From Spirosoma rhododendri (GTDB lineage Bacteria; Bacteroidota; Bacteroidia; Cytophagales; Spirosomataceae): 64,000 bases of DNA. Numbering within the stretch: position 1 is the first letter of the stretch; each line of letters begins with the position of its first letter. The position numbers were made by a program, and so were the translations under genes. Below the pieces are notes generated by a model, which was given only the letters and a program-made list of their open reading frames with translations, was not told the origin of the DNA and made no database searches. Shown here piece by piece: positions 18,072 to 26,351 of the stretch. The stretch lies in the NCBI RefSeq assembly GCF_012849055.1, contig NZ_CP051677.1, forward strand, positions 2,060,501-2,124,500, written 5' to 3'.

Positions 18072-19223
18072 CTACTTGTGGAGGGCAGTTTGAAGCACCA
18101 ATCGCAGCCGGTCGAGTTCGTCGGTTGTGTTGAATGCGTGCAGGCAGATACGAATACGCTCTTGTCCGATGGGTACTGTCGGACTGAGGATAGCGCGCAG
18201 GTCAAGCCCAGTCTGCTGCCCTGCGGCTGCTACCCGTCGGGCGTCGTCGTTGCCACTGACAAGCAGGCACTGAATCGGCGATTGACTGTCTGTCCAGCGG
18301 GTGTTGGGAAGCTTCGCGACAACCTGCGTCTGGAAGTAATGCAGCCGGTCGGTGAGTCGCAGCCGTGCGTTAGCGTCGCGCTGTACGAGTTGGTGGGCTT
18401 CGCGAATCGCTAGTAGGCTGTGCGGGGGTAGCGCGGTTGTGTATATAAAGGAACGGGCGAAGTTGATCAGGTAGTCGCGCAGCACCGTCGACCCCACAAC
18501 GGCCGCGCCGTGAACGCCCAGCCCCTTGCCGAATGTATGCACCCGCGCCAGCACCCGATCCTGCAAGCCCAGTTCCACAACCCGCCCTTCACCATTCGGT
18601 CCGTACACGCCCGAAGCGTGGGCTTCGTCGACAATCAGAGCCGCTCCGTAGCGGTCGCAGAGGGTGCACAGGTCGGGTAGGGGAGCGTAGTCGCCATCCA
18701 TCGAGTACACTGACTCGACGGCAACAAACACCTGTCCGGTGGCCTGCTGAAGTTTGGCCTCTAGGTCGGCCAGATCGTTGTGCCGGAAACGGTGTCGAGT
18801 CGCATAACTCAGCCGCGCCCCGTCGATCATGCTGGCGTGGATCAACTCATCCGTTAGCAGTGTATCACCTTTCTGGGGCAGGCAGGCCAGCAGACCGATA
18901 TTCGCGTCGTAACCGGAATTAAAAATCAACGCCCGCTCTGACTGGTAAAAACGGGCCAGTTCGGTTTCGACTTCGTCGGTCAGTTCGGTTTGTCCGGCCA
19001 ACAGTCGGGAGCCGGTTGCCCCGTTGCGCAGGGTAGGATACTGCGCAGCTGCTCCCTGAATCGCTGCCTGCAAGGCCGCAGATCGGGCTAAGCCGAGGTA
19101 ATCGTTGGAACTGAAATCGACCAGTACGTCATTCACCCGCAACGACCGTAGCGAACCATCCTGCTGCCGGGTTGTCAGTCGGTGAGCTAGCGACTGGAGA
19201 ATCGATGGTGCCGTTTCAATCAT
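18072..19223 (-). CDS. bioF: 8-amino-7-oxononanoate synthase BioF
   Basis: 383 residues from ATG 19223 (MIETAPSILQSLAHRLTTRQ); the upstream extension to 19307 overlaps an inverted repeat and is not family-like. PLP enzyme of the alpha-oxoamine synthase family that condenses pimeloyl-ACP with alanine. Motifs: FSSNDYLGLA near the N terminus, NGATGSRLLAG, the cofactor Asp in IVDEAHASGVYG, and PLP Lys233 in HTFGKGLGVHGA. It is the first gene of the bio operon. A TATTTTTG element ends only five bases before the ATG, suggesting a leaderless or nearly leaderless mRNA. Confidence 0.93.
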   Translation of the reverse strand: MIETAPSILQSLAHRLTTRQQDGSLRSLRVNDVLVDFSSNDYLGLARSAALQAAIQGAAAQYPTLRNGATGSRLLAGQTELTDEVETELARFYQSERALIFNSGYDANIGLLACLPQKGDTLLTDELIHASMIDGARLSYATRHRFRHNDLADLEAKLQQATGQVFVAVESVYSMDGDYAPLPDLCTLCDRYGAALIVDEAHASGVYGPNGEGRVVELGLQDRVLARVHTFGKGLGVHGAAVVGSTVLRDYLINFARSFIYTTALPPHSLLAIREAHQLVQRDANARLRLTDRLHYFQTQVVAKLPNTRWTDSQSPIQCLLVSGNDDARRVAAAGQQTGLDLRAILSPTVPIGQERIRICLHAFNTTDELDRLRLVLQTALHK

Positions 19224-19228
19224 GGGGC

Positions 19229-19236
19229 AAAAATAC
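19229..19236 (-). promoter_or_regulatory. -7 element of the bio operon
   Basis: TATTTTTG on the minus strand, then CCCC and the bioF ATG (19223). The match to TAnnTTTG is exact but no clear TTG lies 19-20 bases upstream. If used, transcription would start at or next to the start codon. Confidence 0.45.
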
Positions 19237-19289
19237 GGCACTTGCGCCGATGATTGCGTAATCGGTCGGTGATAAGGGAATATGTGAAT

Positions 19290-19334
19290 AAAGCAAGACT
19301 TATCCACAATCGAGCTGTGGATAAGTCTTGCTTT
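19290..19334. repeat. Perfect 19-bp inverted repeat carrying two DnaA boxes
   Basis: Arms 19290-19308 and 19316-19334 are exact reverse complements with a 7-base loop. Each contains TTATCCACA (19300-19308, and its complement 19316-19324), an exact fit to the DnaA box TTATNCACA. It lies between the oxidoreductase gene (stop at 19400, minus) and bioF. It may serve as a terminator, but the paired DnaA boxes are unexpected. Confidence 0.6.
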
Positions 19335-19399
19335 GCAGGGTTATTTCGAGGTAAACTTATTGTTGGGTACGAAAATGGCGAAACAAATTTGGCAAACGC

Positions 19400-20428
19400 C
19401 TAGTTGGCCGCAATCGATAGCACGATCTTACCAAACTGTTTTCCTTCGTCCATTCGGCGTAGCGCCTGTTCGGTTTCGTCCAGCGGCATGACGCTATCAA
19501 CAACCGGAACGATCTTGTGCTGACTAACAAACGCCAGCATATCGGCAAACTCCTGTTCGTTACCCATGGTGGTGCCCATGATGTCGAGTTGCTTGAAAAA
19601 TACCTTCGGCGGAACAAGATCGGTAATGTTGCCGGTCGTGCCGCCGTAGAAAACAATACGGCCGCCTGATGCCGCTGCATCGGTCAGCTTGGCGAAACCC
19701 GGCCCGCCCGCACTGTCGATAATAACGTCGAAGTAGCCCGCCCGACCTCCGCCGGTTTGCGTCATCAACTGCTTGAGCCAGTCGGCCTGCCGGTAATTGA
19801 CACCCCCTTTCGCACCCAATTCGATAGCGCGCTGAATCTTCTCGTCATCGCCCGAAGTTACCCACACCTCTGCCCCAGCGGCTACCGCAAACTGCAACGC
19901 CGACAGCGCGGCCCCACCCCCAATGCCCGTAATCAGCACTCGCTCGGTCGATTGATGCTGCGTCAGTCGGGCCCGAGTCATCAGTGCGCGCCAGGCCGTC
20001 AGACCCACAAGCGGTATGGCAGCAGCCTGCTCAAACCTCAGGTGCGCGGGTTTGGCATGTACGTAGCGAGCCGGAATGGCCAGATACTCGGCGAACGTGC
20101 CATTTTCGGGCATGCCCAGAATCCGAAAGTCGGAGCCGTAAAAGCGTGGATTGTCGCCCCAGTTCAGGGCCGGGTTGATAATTACCTCCTGACCGATCTG
20201 TAGCGTGTCGACGGCTGATCCGGTCTCTGTGATAACGCCCGCGCCATCGGACCCCAGAATAGTTGGTAATTTCATGCCGGGGTACAAACCCTGTTGCACA
20301 AACACGTCGCGGTGGTTGAGCGCAGCCGCCCGGAGTTGAATCAATACGTCGTCTGGGCCGGGCGACGGGATAGGAGCGTCGATAAGCTGCACCGGCTGAT
20401 GCGTTTCACTCAGTTGAATAGCTTTCAT
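19400..20428 (-). CDS. MDR-superfamily zinc-less NADPH:quinone oxidoreductase-like protein
   Basis: 342 residues, medium-chain dehydrogenase/reductase fold. N-terminal GroES-like part: ALNHRDVFVQQGLYPGMKLPTILGSDGAGVI. The nucleotide-binding loop is GIGGGAALSALQFAVAAGAEVWVTSG. The Cys cluster of the structural zinc lobe is missing, as in quinone oxidoreductases. Substrate unknown. Divergent from ybeY with a 98-base gap. Confidence 0.82.
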   Translation of the reverse strand: MKAIQLSETHQPVQLIDAPIPSPGPDDVLIQLRAAALNHRDVFVQQGLYPGMKLPTILGSDGAGVITETGSAVDTLQIGQEVIINPALNWGDNPRFYGSDFRILGMPENGTFAEYLAIPARYVHAKPAHLRFEQAAAIPLVGLTAWRALMTRARLTQHQSTERVLITGIGGGAALSALQFAVAAGAEVWVTSGDDEKIQRAIELGAKGGVNYRQADWLKQLMTQTGGGRAGYFDVIIDSAGGPGFAKLTDAAASGGRIVFYGGTTGNITDLVPPKVFFKQLDIMGTTMGNEQEFADMLAFVSQHKIVPVVDSVMPLDETEQALRRMDEGKQFGKIVLSIAAN

Positions 20429-20526
20429 GCGGTATCTTTGCGGTTAAGGCAACTAAACTGTTTGCTACAACAACGTTACGGTATCACCCGTAAAGGACAA
20501 ATTTATTTCGTACCGATCCGCCCGCT

Positions 20527-20946
20527 ATGATTCGCTTTTTCAACGAAGACGTCGACTATAAACTTCCTCAGAAACAAGCCACCCGCCAATGGCTTAAAGA
20601 GCAAACGACCCGGGAGGGCTACCGGATTGGCGAGCTGAATTACATCTTTTGCTCCGACGAGTACGTGTTGCAGGTCAACCGCGACTATTTGCAACACGAT
20701 TATTACACAGACATTATCACGTTCGATCAGCGCGAGGAAGACGACAAGCTGGAGGGTGACATCTATATCAGCGTCGAACGGGTAGCTGACAACGCGCAGC
20801 AATTGGGTATCACGCCCGAACTGGAAATGCGTCGGGTATTGGCCCACGGTCTGCTTCATCTCTGTGGCTACGGTGATAAGTCAGAGGCCGAAGCAGCGGC
20901 CATGCGGCAACACGAAGAAAACTGGATAAACGTTTTTCCAGCCTAG
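20527..20946 (+). CDS. ybeY: Endoribonuclease YbeY (rRNA maturation)
   Basis: 139-residue metal-dependent RNase needed for 16S rRNA 3'-end processing and ribosome quality control. The metal motif reads HGLLHLCGYGDKSEAEAAAM. Compared with the usual HGxLHLxGYDH, the third His is Asp here. Bacteroidota homologues commonly have GYxDK at that place, so this is a lineage feature, not damage. TDIITFDQ is also typical. It ends 10 bases before the stop of the convergent SDR gene. Confidence 0.93.
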   Translation: MIRFFNEDVDYKLPQKQATRQWLKEQTTREGYRIGELNYIFCSDEYVLQVNRDYLQHDYYTDIITFDQREEDDKLEGDIYISVERVADNAQQLGITPELEMRRVLAHGLLHLCGYGDKSEAEAAAMRQHEENWINVFPA

Positions 20947-20956
20947 TAGCTGTCGG

Positions 20957-21715
20957 TCAACCAGCCGTGAAGCCGCCATCAAGCTGTATGGCCTGACCCG
21001 TTACGAACGAGTTTTCGTCGGCACACAGCCAAAGAATGGCCTGCGCAATTTCTTCCGGCTGTCCCAGTCGGCCCATCGGAATCATCCGGCGCATCCGGTC
21101 TTCGATGCCGGGGGCGGTCTGAATCAATTCATCGACCATTGACGAGTGCGTATATACCGGACAGATCGCGTTGATACGAATGTTCTGTTTGGCATATTCC
21201 AGCGCGGCCGTTTTCGTCAGGCCAATCACCGCGTGCTTCGAGGCACTGTAAGGCGCACCGAAGGGCATACCCCGTACCCCGGCAATGCTTGACACGTTGA
21301 CGATCTGCCCACCGCCCTGCTTCACCATCTGCTGCACCTGCGCCTGCATCCCGTAGAATACTCCGCCGACGTTGATCGCCATGATCTGTTCGAAATCGCC
21401 CGGTGACTGATCGAGCAGCCGGCCGTATTTACCGCCTATGCCCGCGTTATTGATGCCAATATCCAGTCGACCAAAAAGGTCAATAGTCTGACCAATCGCG
21501 CCAACGATAGAGCCTCGTAAACTTACGTCGCACAGCAGGAATTGCGCTTCTTGGCCAAGCTGCTCAATTATTGCAACGGTTTCCTGACCGCTTATTTCGT
21601 TGATATCGGTCACCACAACATATGCACCTGCCTTTGCAAACGCTAGTGCTGTTGCCCGGCCGATACCCGAACCGGCCCCGGTGATAAATACAATCTTACC
21701 TGCAAAATCTGGCAT
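20957..21715 (-). CDS. SDR-family oxidoreductase (classical, 252 aa)
   Basis: Start set at ATG 21715 (MPDFAGKIVFITGAGSG), since the frame upstream to 21790 is not family-like. Cofactor loop TGAGSGIGRA near residue 12, NNAG at about 92, catalytic Ser in VSSIAG and YSASK (Tyr and Lys). The C-terminal GQAIQLDGGFTAG is typical of glucose/3-oxoacyl-type dehydrogenases. Asp in VVTDINE after the second strand suggests NAD(H) preference. Substrate not predictable. Divergent from the candidate RNA and the ribosomal cluster. Confidence 0.88.
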   Translation of the reverse strand: MPDFAGKIVFITGAGSGIGRATALAFAKAGAYVVVTDINEISGQETVAIIEQLGQEAQFLLCDVSLRGSIVGAIGQTIDLFGRLDIGINNAGIGGKYGRLLDQSPGDFEQIMAINVGGVFYGMQAQVQQMVKQGGGQIVNVSSIAGVRGMPFGAPYSASKHAVIGLTKTAALEYAKQNIRINAICPVYTHSSMVDELIQTAPGIEDRMRRMIPMGRLGQPEEIAQAILWLCADENSFVTGQAIQLDGGFTAG

Positions 21716-21848
21716 GGTATGCGTGCATACAGTTTTTACAAACCTAGCCATTTTTAGACAATGACAGTACGCGCTGACATGTTTAGTCAAGCGGATTTAC
21801 ACACACAACTTTATTTGTGTAAATTTTTTATTTCTACCAGAGAATCAC

Positions 21849-21856
21849 TACTTTTG
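21849..21856 (+). promoter_or_regulatory. -7 element upstream of the candidate RNA
   Basis: TACTTTTG matches TAnnTTTG exactly and sits 10 bases before the first predicted hairpin of the candidate RNA. The region upstream is AT-rich (T-run near 21822-21833), but a clear TTG at spacing 19 is not seen. Confidence 0.5.
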
Positions 21857-21862
21857 CCCTCC

Positions 21863-22021
21863 CAAACTCGGAACCGAGAAAGGCAACATACGCTAGGTGA
21901 AGGTCCGCTACTGCTTTGGCAATTAGTAGAAACCACACCTGACTTTTCACCAGCTGAATCCGCGCAGGCGGCTGTCAGTTGCGTCGCTGAAGGTCAGGTG
22001 CATCGCGCCCGACCTTTTTTT
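21863..22021 (+). ncRNA. Candidate structured RNA / leader upstream of rplC
   Basis: No protein-like reading frame is convincing here, but the segment is full of complementary blocks. It has hairpin CTCG-GAAC-CGAG (21867-21878). AGGTG (21895-21899) can pair with CACCT (21936-21940), enclosing CTACT...AGTAG. CACCTGAC (21936-21943) can pair instead with GTCAGGTG (21993-22000), enclosing CCGC-GCAG-GCGG. GTCAGGTG is in turn part of the terminator stem at 21992-22014. The three pairings exclude each other, as in attenuators and riboswitches. It does not match TPP, cobalamin, SAM, FMN, glycine, SRP or tmRNA motifs I know. It could be an autonomous small RNA ending at 22021 or a regulatory leader of the ribosomal operon. 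Ends are approximate. Confidence 0.5.
21992..22021 (+). terminator. Intrinsic terminator of the candidate RNA
   Basis: GGTC-AG-GTGC-ATC-GCGC-CC-GACC followed by seven T's (22015-22021). The outer and inner 4-bp stems (one G-T pair) flank a small internal loop. The T-run makes this a good intrinsic terminator 136 bases before the rplC ATG. Confidence 0.75.
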
Positions 22022-22077
22022 ATGTTGTTTTTGGGCCTGACTGCTAGATAGATATAGGATTCGTCCAGTAGAATGTC

Positions 22078-22085
22078 TACTTTTG
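22078..22085 (+). promoter_or_regulatory. -7 element of the ribosomal protein cluster
   Basis: TACTTTTG fits TAnnTTTG exactly and lies 71 bases upstream of the rplC ATG, after the terminator at 22021. A -33 TTG is not obvious, so activity is inferred. It would give a leader of about 65 bases. Confidence 0.5.
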
Positions 22086-22156
22086 CGGCCCGATTCGGAA
22101 GGTCCGATGCGGGAATTTAATACCATTTTTCACCTGCTTACTTTAAACAAACACAA

Positions 22157-22777
22157 ATGTCTGGTTTAATTGGCAAGAAAATCGGGATGACCAGCGTGTA
22201 CAATGCGGACGGGCAGGCTCTGGCATGTACAGTGATTGAAACGGGTCCCTGTGTCGTCACCCAGGTCCGTAGCGTCGAGAAAGACGGCTACGCGGCTGTG
22301 CAACTGGGTTTTGGCGAGAAGAAAGAAAAGCACACCAACAAGCCGGAGATGGGCCACTTCAAGAAAGCTGGTACCACGCCGAAGCGGAAACTCGTTGAAT
22401 TCAAAGAATTCACGCAAGAGTTCACCCTTGGCGATACCCTAACGGCCGCTGACGTATTTGGTGAAGGCGACTTCGTCGATGTAGTCGGAACGGCGAAAGG
22501 TCGCGGTTTCCAGGGCGTTGTGAAACGTCACGGATTTGGTGGTGTTGGCGGTCAGACGCACGGTCAGCATAACCGGGGTCGCCACCCAGGTTCGATTGGT
22601 GCCTGCTCGTTCCCTTCACGCGTCTTCAAAGGGCTGCGTATGGCCGGCCGTATGGGCGGTAACCGTGTGAAAGTGCAAAACCTGCGCGTTCTGCGTGTCA
22701 TGTCTGAGCAAAACCTGCTCGTTGTTAGTGGTTCGATTCCAGGAGCCAAAAATTCATTCGTTATCATCGAGAAATAG
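22157..22777 (+). CDS. rplC: 50S ribosomal protein L3
   Basis: 206 residues; organises the peptidyl-transferase region of 23S rRNA. Starts [15 protein letters not shown] and contains the L3 loop signature [22 protein letters not shown] with [18 protein letters not shown]. It is the first gene of the cluster here. The usual upstream neighbours rpsJ, fusA, rpsG and rpsL are absent; the next gene upstream is the divergent SDR. rplD follows 3 bases after the stop. Confidence 0.98.
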   Translation: MSGLIGKKIGMTSVYNADGQALACTVIETGPCVVTQVRSVEKDGYAAVQLGFGEKKEKHTNKPEMGHFKKAGTTPKRKLVEFKEFTQEFTLGDTLTAADVFGEGDFVDVVGTAKGRGFQGVVKRHGFGGVGGQTHGQHNRGRHPGSIGACSFPSRVFKGLRMAGRMGGNRVKVQNLRVLRVMSEQNLLVVSGSIPGAKNSFVIIEK

Positions 22778-22780
22778 GCC

Positions 22781-23409
22781 ATGGACGTAATCGTATATAA
22801 CAGCAAAGGCGTCGACACAGGCAAGAAGGTCACGCTGCCCGAAGATGTATTCGGTATCGAGCCGAATAAGCACGCGATTTATCTCGACGTGAAGCAGTAC
22901 CTGGCCAATCAGCGTCAGGGTACACACAAAGCGAAAGAGCGTGCTGAAAACGCCCACTCGACCCGCAAACTGAAGAAGCAAAAAGGTACGGGCGGTGCTC
23001 GGGCCGGTAGTGCTAAATCGCCTGTATTCGTTGGCGGTGGTACCATCTTCGGACCTCGCCCCGCGATTATAGCTTCAAGCTGAACAAGAAAGTGAAGTCG
23101 CTGGCTCGTAAGTCGGCATTCGCTGTAAAAGCACAGGCTGAGAAGATTTCAGTTATCGATTCGATCGCACTGGAAGCACCCCGCACGAAAGATTACATTC
23201 AGTTTCTGAACGATCTGAACCTGACGGGCCGCAAAACGCTGCTCATCCTGCCCGACCTCGACGCTAACGTCGTACTGTCGAGCCGGAACGTACAGAAAGC
23301 TAAGGTGACCACAGCTGCGCAGGTTAATACCTACGATCTGATGAACGCTGACCAACTGCTGATCAGCGAAGCAGCGCTGTCAACTATTCAAACGCTGTTT
23401 AACCAGTAG
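22781..23409 (+). CDS. rplD: 50S ribosomal protein L4 (frameshifted in this sequence)
   Basis: Starts [25 protein letters not shown] and runs through the L4 core [25 protein letters not shown] to GPRP. The frame then fails at a four-C run (23059-23062), and the rest ([18 protein letters not shown] ... [11 protein letters not shown]) is in another frame. Adding one C restores [19 protein letters not shown] and a normal 209-residue L4. L4 is essential and is co-transcribed with its neighbours, so a base-calling error is much likelier than a real mutation. Also a regulator of its own operon in other bacteria. Confidence 0.93.
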
Positions 23410-23424
23410 TCTCGACCAAAGAAC

Positions 23425-23712
23425 ATGAACATACTGAAACGCCCGATCGTCACGGAGAAGATGACGGACCTGAACAAGCAGGGAAAGTATGCTTTTGAGG
23501 TCGACAAGAAAGCCAACAAAATCGAGATCGGTAAAGCGATCGAGAAAATGTATAGTGTAAATGTGACGTCGGTGAACACGATGCGGGTTTACGGTAAAAA
23601 CCGCAGCAAGAACATCAACGGACGCGTTGTGACGGGTAAGACCCCAACCACCAAGAAAGCAATTGTTACGGTGGCAGAAGGCGAAGTAATCGACATTTAC
23701 GCTGACCTGTAA
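23425..23712 (+). CDS. rplW: 50S ribosomal protein L23
   Basis: 95 residues, normal length. Starts MNILKRPIVTEKMTDLNKQGKYAFEVD, the conserved L23 N terminus, with KIEIGKAIEKMYSVNVTSVNTMRV following. Lies at the exit of the peptide tunnel and docks trigger factor and SRP. 15 bases after rplD, 29 before rplB. Confidence 0.97.
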   Translation: MNILKRPIVTEKMTDLNKQGKYAFEVDKKANKIEIGKAIEKMYSVNVTSVNTMRVYGKNRSKNINGRVVTGKTPTTKKAIVTVAEGEVIDIYADL

Positions 23713-23741
23713 ACCGGGCATTGCCCTACATTTAAACAGTC

Positions 23742-24566
23742 ATGGGAGTTAAAAAACTAAGACCAATAACGCCGAGTACACGCTTCCGCGTGGCACCCGA
23801 CTTTGCGGAAATAACCACCTCCAAGCCGGAAAAAAGCCTGCTGGAGCCCCTGAAGAGAACCGGTGGCCGGAACAACGAAGGTCACCGCACTATGCGCTAC
23901 ATTGGTGGAGGACATAAGCGGCACTACCGCATTATCGACTTCAAGCGCGACAAAGTCGGCCAACCTGCCGAAGTTTTGACTGTAGAATACGATCCAAACC
24001 GTTCGGCCCGCATCTCGTTGGTGCAGTACCCCGACGGCGAAAAGCGGTATATCATTGCTCCGCAGGGTATCACTGTTGGTCAGAAAGTGCAGTCAGGCGA
24101 AGGCTCGACGCCAGACGTTGGTAACGCAATGCCGCTGAGCACAATGCCTATCGGTACGATCGTTCACAACATTGAGCTGACACCTGGTAAAGGTGGCGCA
24201 ATGGCTCGGTCGGCTGGTACGTACGCACAACTGGTTGGTCGTGAAGACAAGTACGCTATCCTGCGTATGCCGTCAGGCGAAACCCGCCGGGTATTGAGCA
24301 CATGCATGGCTACGGTTGGTTCGGTATCGAACCCCGACCACATGAACGTTGTCGTTGGTAAGGCTGGTCGTAATCGCTGGTTGGGTCGCCGTCCGCGCGT
24401 CCGGGCTGTAGTGATGAACCCTGTCGATCACCCGATGGGTGGTGGCGAAGGCCGGGCTTCGGGTGGACACCCCCGTTCACGGAATGGCCAGTTCGCTAAA
24501 GGTCAGAAGACCCGCAAGAAGAACAAGGCTTCTGAAAGCATGATTATCAGCCGACGCAAAAAATAA
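23742..24566 (+). CDS. rplB: 50S ribosomal protein L2
   Basis: 274 residues; binds 23S rRNA near the peptidyl-transferase centre. Landmarks: [23 protein letters not shown] near residue 40, and the conserved C-terminal loop [18 protein letters not shown] containing the functionally important His. Ends [13 protein letters not shown] ([11 protein letters not shown]). Hairpin element 3 separates it from rpsS. Confidence 0.98.
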   Translation: MGVKKLRPITPSTRFRVAPDFAEITTSKPEKSLLEPLKRTGGRNNEGHRTMRYIGGGHKRHYRIIDFKRDKVGQPAEVLTVEYDPNRSARISLVQYPDGEKRYIIAPQGITVGQKVQSGEGSTPDVGNAMPLSTMPIGTIVHNIELTPGKGGAMARSAGTYAQLVGREDKYAILRMPSGETRRVLSTCMATVGSVSNPDHMNVVVGKAGRNRWLGRRPRVRAVVMNPVDHPMGGGEGRASGGHPRSRNGQFAKGQKTRKKNKASESMIISRRKK

Positions 24567-24568
24567 AA

Positions 24569-24642
24569 TGGTTAAAAGTTTAACGGTTAAAGTGTAGTGT
24601 TCACCGCAACAACCTAAACCCTAAACTTTAAACCTTGAACCA
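24569..24642. repeat. GTTTA/TAAAC intergenic hairpin element 3
   Basis: The left arm from 24569 (TGGTTAAAAGTTTAACGGTT) pairs imperfectly with the right arm 24611-24642 (ending ACTTTAAACCTTGAACCA). The right arm has a single G in 32 bases. Between rplB and rpsS. Confidence 0.6.
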
Positions 24643-24648
24643 ACAACA

Positions 24649-24927
24649 ATGGCACGTTCACTAAAAAAAGGCCCATATATCGACTTCCGCCTGGACAACA
24701 AGGTTCAGACGCAGAATGACTCGGGCCGCAAATCGGTTATCAAAACCTGGTCGCGTCGGTCCATGATTTCGCCGGATTTCGTAGGCCACACCTTTGCTGT
24801 TCACAACGGGAACAAGTTTATCCCTGTGTATGTGACGGAGAACATGGTAGGTCACAAACTGGGTGAATTTTCTCCCACGCGTAACTTCCGGGGGCACACT
24901 GCCAAGAAAGACAAGGGCAAACGATAA
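24649..24927 (+). CDS. rpsS: 30S ribosomal protein S19
   Basis: 92 residues, normal length. Starts [19 protein letters not shown] and includes the S19 signature [23 protein letters not shown]...[24 protein letters not shown]. Lies in the head of the small subunit, close to S13. Flanked by hairpin elements 3 and 4. Confidence 0.98.
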   Translation: MARSLKKGPYIDFRLDNKVQTQNDSGRKSVIKTWSRRSMISPDFVGHTFAVHNGNKFIPVYVTENMVGHKLGEFSPTRNFRGHTAKKDKGKR

Positions 24928-24930
24928 ATC

Positions 24931-25006
24931 AGTCTGAAGTTTGAGGTCCAAAGTTTAAAGTTGAAATGACTTAAACCTCAAACCTTAAACATCAAACTTC
25001 AAACTC
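24931..25006. repeat. GTTTA/TAAAC intergenic hairpin element 4
   Basis: The left arm (24931-24965) contains TGAAGTTTGAGGTCCAAAGT and the right arm (24971-25006) ACATCAAACTTCAAACTC; they pair over about 35 positions with scattered mismatches. The right arm has no G at all. It fills the rpsS-rplV gap and ends 5 bases before the rplV ATG. Confidence 0.65.
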
Positions 25007-25010
25007 AAAG

Positions 25011-25403
25011 ATGGAAGCAGTAGCAAAACTTAAAGATGTGCCCACGTCGCCCCGTAAGATGCGGTTGATCGCTGACCTCATTCGTGGTCAGCGCGTAAGC
25101 CGGGCGCTGGGTATTCTGAAATTTCAGCCGCAGGCTGGCGCAGCTACACTACAGAAAGTGTTGTTGTCGGCGGTGGCTAACTGGCAGCAGAAAAACGCTG
25201 ATGAGCGTATTGAAGATGCTGACCTGTACGTAAAAACGATCTTCGTTGATGGCGGTCCAATGCTGAAGCGGCTTCGTCCGGCTCCGCAGGGTCGTGGTCA
25301 CCGGATTCGGAAGCGGTCGAACCACATTACGATCGTGATCGATAGCACAGTACAAGGTGCTGTTGAATCGGCTGAAGCAACTACCTCAGAAAACGAACAA
25401 TAA
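25011..25403 (+). CDS. rplV: 50S ribosomal protein L22
   Basis: 130 residues. [26 protein letters not shown] is the conserved start; the tunnel-lining loop region reads [33 protein letters not shown] short acidic tail ([12 protein letters not shown]) extends past the normal end. Macrolide-relevant loop appears intact. rpsC starts 5 bases after. Confidence 0.97.
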   Translation: MEAVAKLKDVPTSPRKMRLIADLIRGQRVSRALGILKFQPQAGAATLQKVLLSAVANWQQKNADERIEDADLYVKTIFVDGGPMLKRLRPAPQGRGHRIRKRSNHITIVIDSTVQGAVESAEATTSENEQ

Positions 25404-25408
25404 GAGAA

Positions 25409-26284
25409 ATGGGACAAAAAATTAATCCAGTTGGCCTGCGACTCGGTATTGTTCGGGGCTGGGAATCGAGCTGGTACGGTGGTAAAGAGTTTGCGGACAA
25501 ACTCGTTGAAGACGAAAAAATCCGTAAGTACATCGCAGCCCGTATTCCGAAAGGAGCTATCGCCCGTGTTGTTATCGAACGGACGCTGAAGCGGGTAACG
25601 CTGACCATTCACACGGCCCGTCCGGGTATTGTGATTGGTAAAGGCGGTGGTGAGGTCGACAAGATCAAAGAAGAGCTGAAGAAGATCACGGGCAAAGACG
25701 TCCAGATCAACATCTTCGAGATTAAACGTCCTGAGATCGATGCCAAGCTGGTTGGTGAAGCAATTGCTCAGCAGCTACAGGCTCGTATTTCGTTCCGTCG
25801 TGCCATGAAGCAGGCCATTCAGTCGGCCATGCGGGTTGGCGCACAGGGTATCAAAGTAAAGGTATCGGGTCGTCTGGGCGGTGCTGAAATTGCCCGGTCG
25901 GAGCAGTACAAAGAGGGTCGTGTTCCCCTGCACACACTCCGTGCTGACATCGATTACGCTATTTCGGAAGCCCAAACGGTATACGGTAAAATCGGCATTA
26001 AGGTGTGGATTTTCAAAGGCGAAGTCTACGGCAAGCGTGACCTGTCACCAGCCGCTATGATGAGCCAGGCGCAAGCTAACGAGCGTTCTGCTGGTCCGGC
26101 TGACCGTGGTGATCGTCGTGGCCCACGTGGCGACCGCGATGGTAACGATCGTGGTGGTCGTAACGACCGTGGCGGCAACAACCGTGGCGGTGGCCAGGGC
26201 GGCAATCGCGGTGGTGGTCAAGGCGGTAACAACCGTGGCGGTGGTCAGGGTGGCAACCGTGGCGGTGGCGGTCCAAGACGATAA
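25409..26284 (+). CDS. rpsC: 30S ribosomal protein S3 with long RGG-rich tail
   Basis: 291 residues. Residues 1 to about 228 are a normal S3: [22 protein letters not shown], the KH domain with [10 protein letters not shown], and the C-terminal domain ending [15 protein letters not shown]. The last 62 residues or so are a Gly/Arg/Asn tail made of repeats such as NNRGGGQGG and DRGG, encoded by tandem GGYGGTGG-type DNA (about 26140-26280). S3 forms the mRNA entry site, so a flexible basic RGG tail there could contact mRNA; this is inference. Such extensions occur in S3 of several Cytophagales. Confidence 0.96.
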   Translation: MGQKINPVGLRLGIVRGWESSWYGGKEFADKLVEDEKIRKYIAARIPKGAIARVVIERTLKRVTLTIHTARPGIVIGKGGGEVDKIKEELKKITGKDVQINIFEIKRPEIDAKLVGEAIAQQLQARISFRRAMKQAIQSAMRVGAQGIKVKVSGRLGGAEIARSEQYKEGRVPLHTLRADIDYAISEAQTVYGKIGIKVWIFKGEVYGKRDLSPAAMMSQAQANERSAGPADRGDRRGPRGDRDGNDRGGRNDRGGNNRGGGQGGNRGGGQGGNNRGGGQGGNRGGGGPRR

Positions 26285-26287
26285 ACG

Positions 26288-26340
26288 AGTTTACAGTTCA
26301 CTGTATACACGATAGACAACTGAACTGTAAACTGTAAACC
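26288..26340. repeat. GTTTA/TAAAC intergenic hairpin element 5
   Basis: Left GTTTACAGTTCACTGT (from 26289) against right AACTGTAAACTGTAAACC (ending 26340): 14 of 16 positions pair. Between rpsC and rplP. Confidence 0.6.
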
Positions 26341-26351
26341 TTTTAGCAGAA

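Noticed and set aside
20860..20946. YbeY inactivated because the third metal-binding His is Asp
   Set aside because: The GYxD form is common in YbeY of Bacteroidota, so it is a lineage variant.
21761..22051. 96-codon frame over the candidate RNA
   Set aside because: No start context, no family resemblance, and it runs through the terminator; complementary stems explain the sequence better.
22781..23083. rplD as a true pseudogene or two separate proteins
   Set aside because: L4 is essential, both parts are collinear with one L4, and four other genes show the same one-base G/C-run loss.
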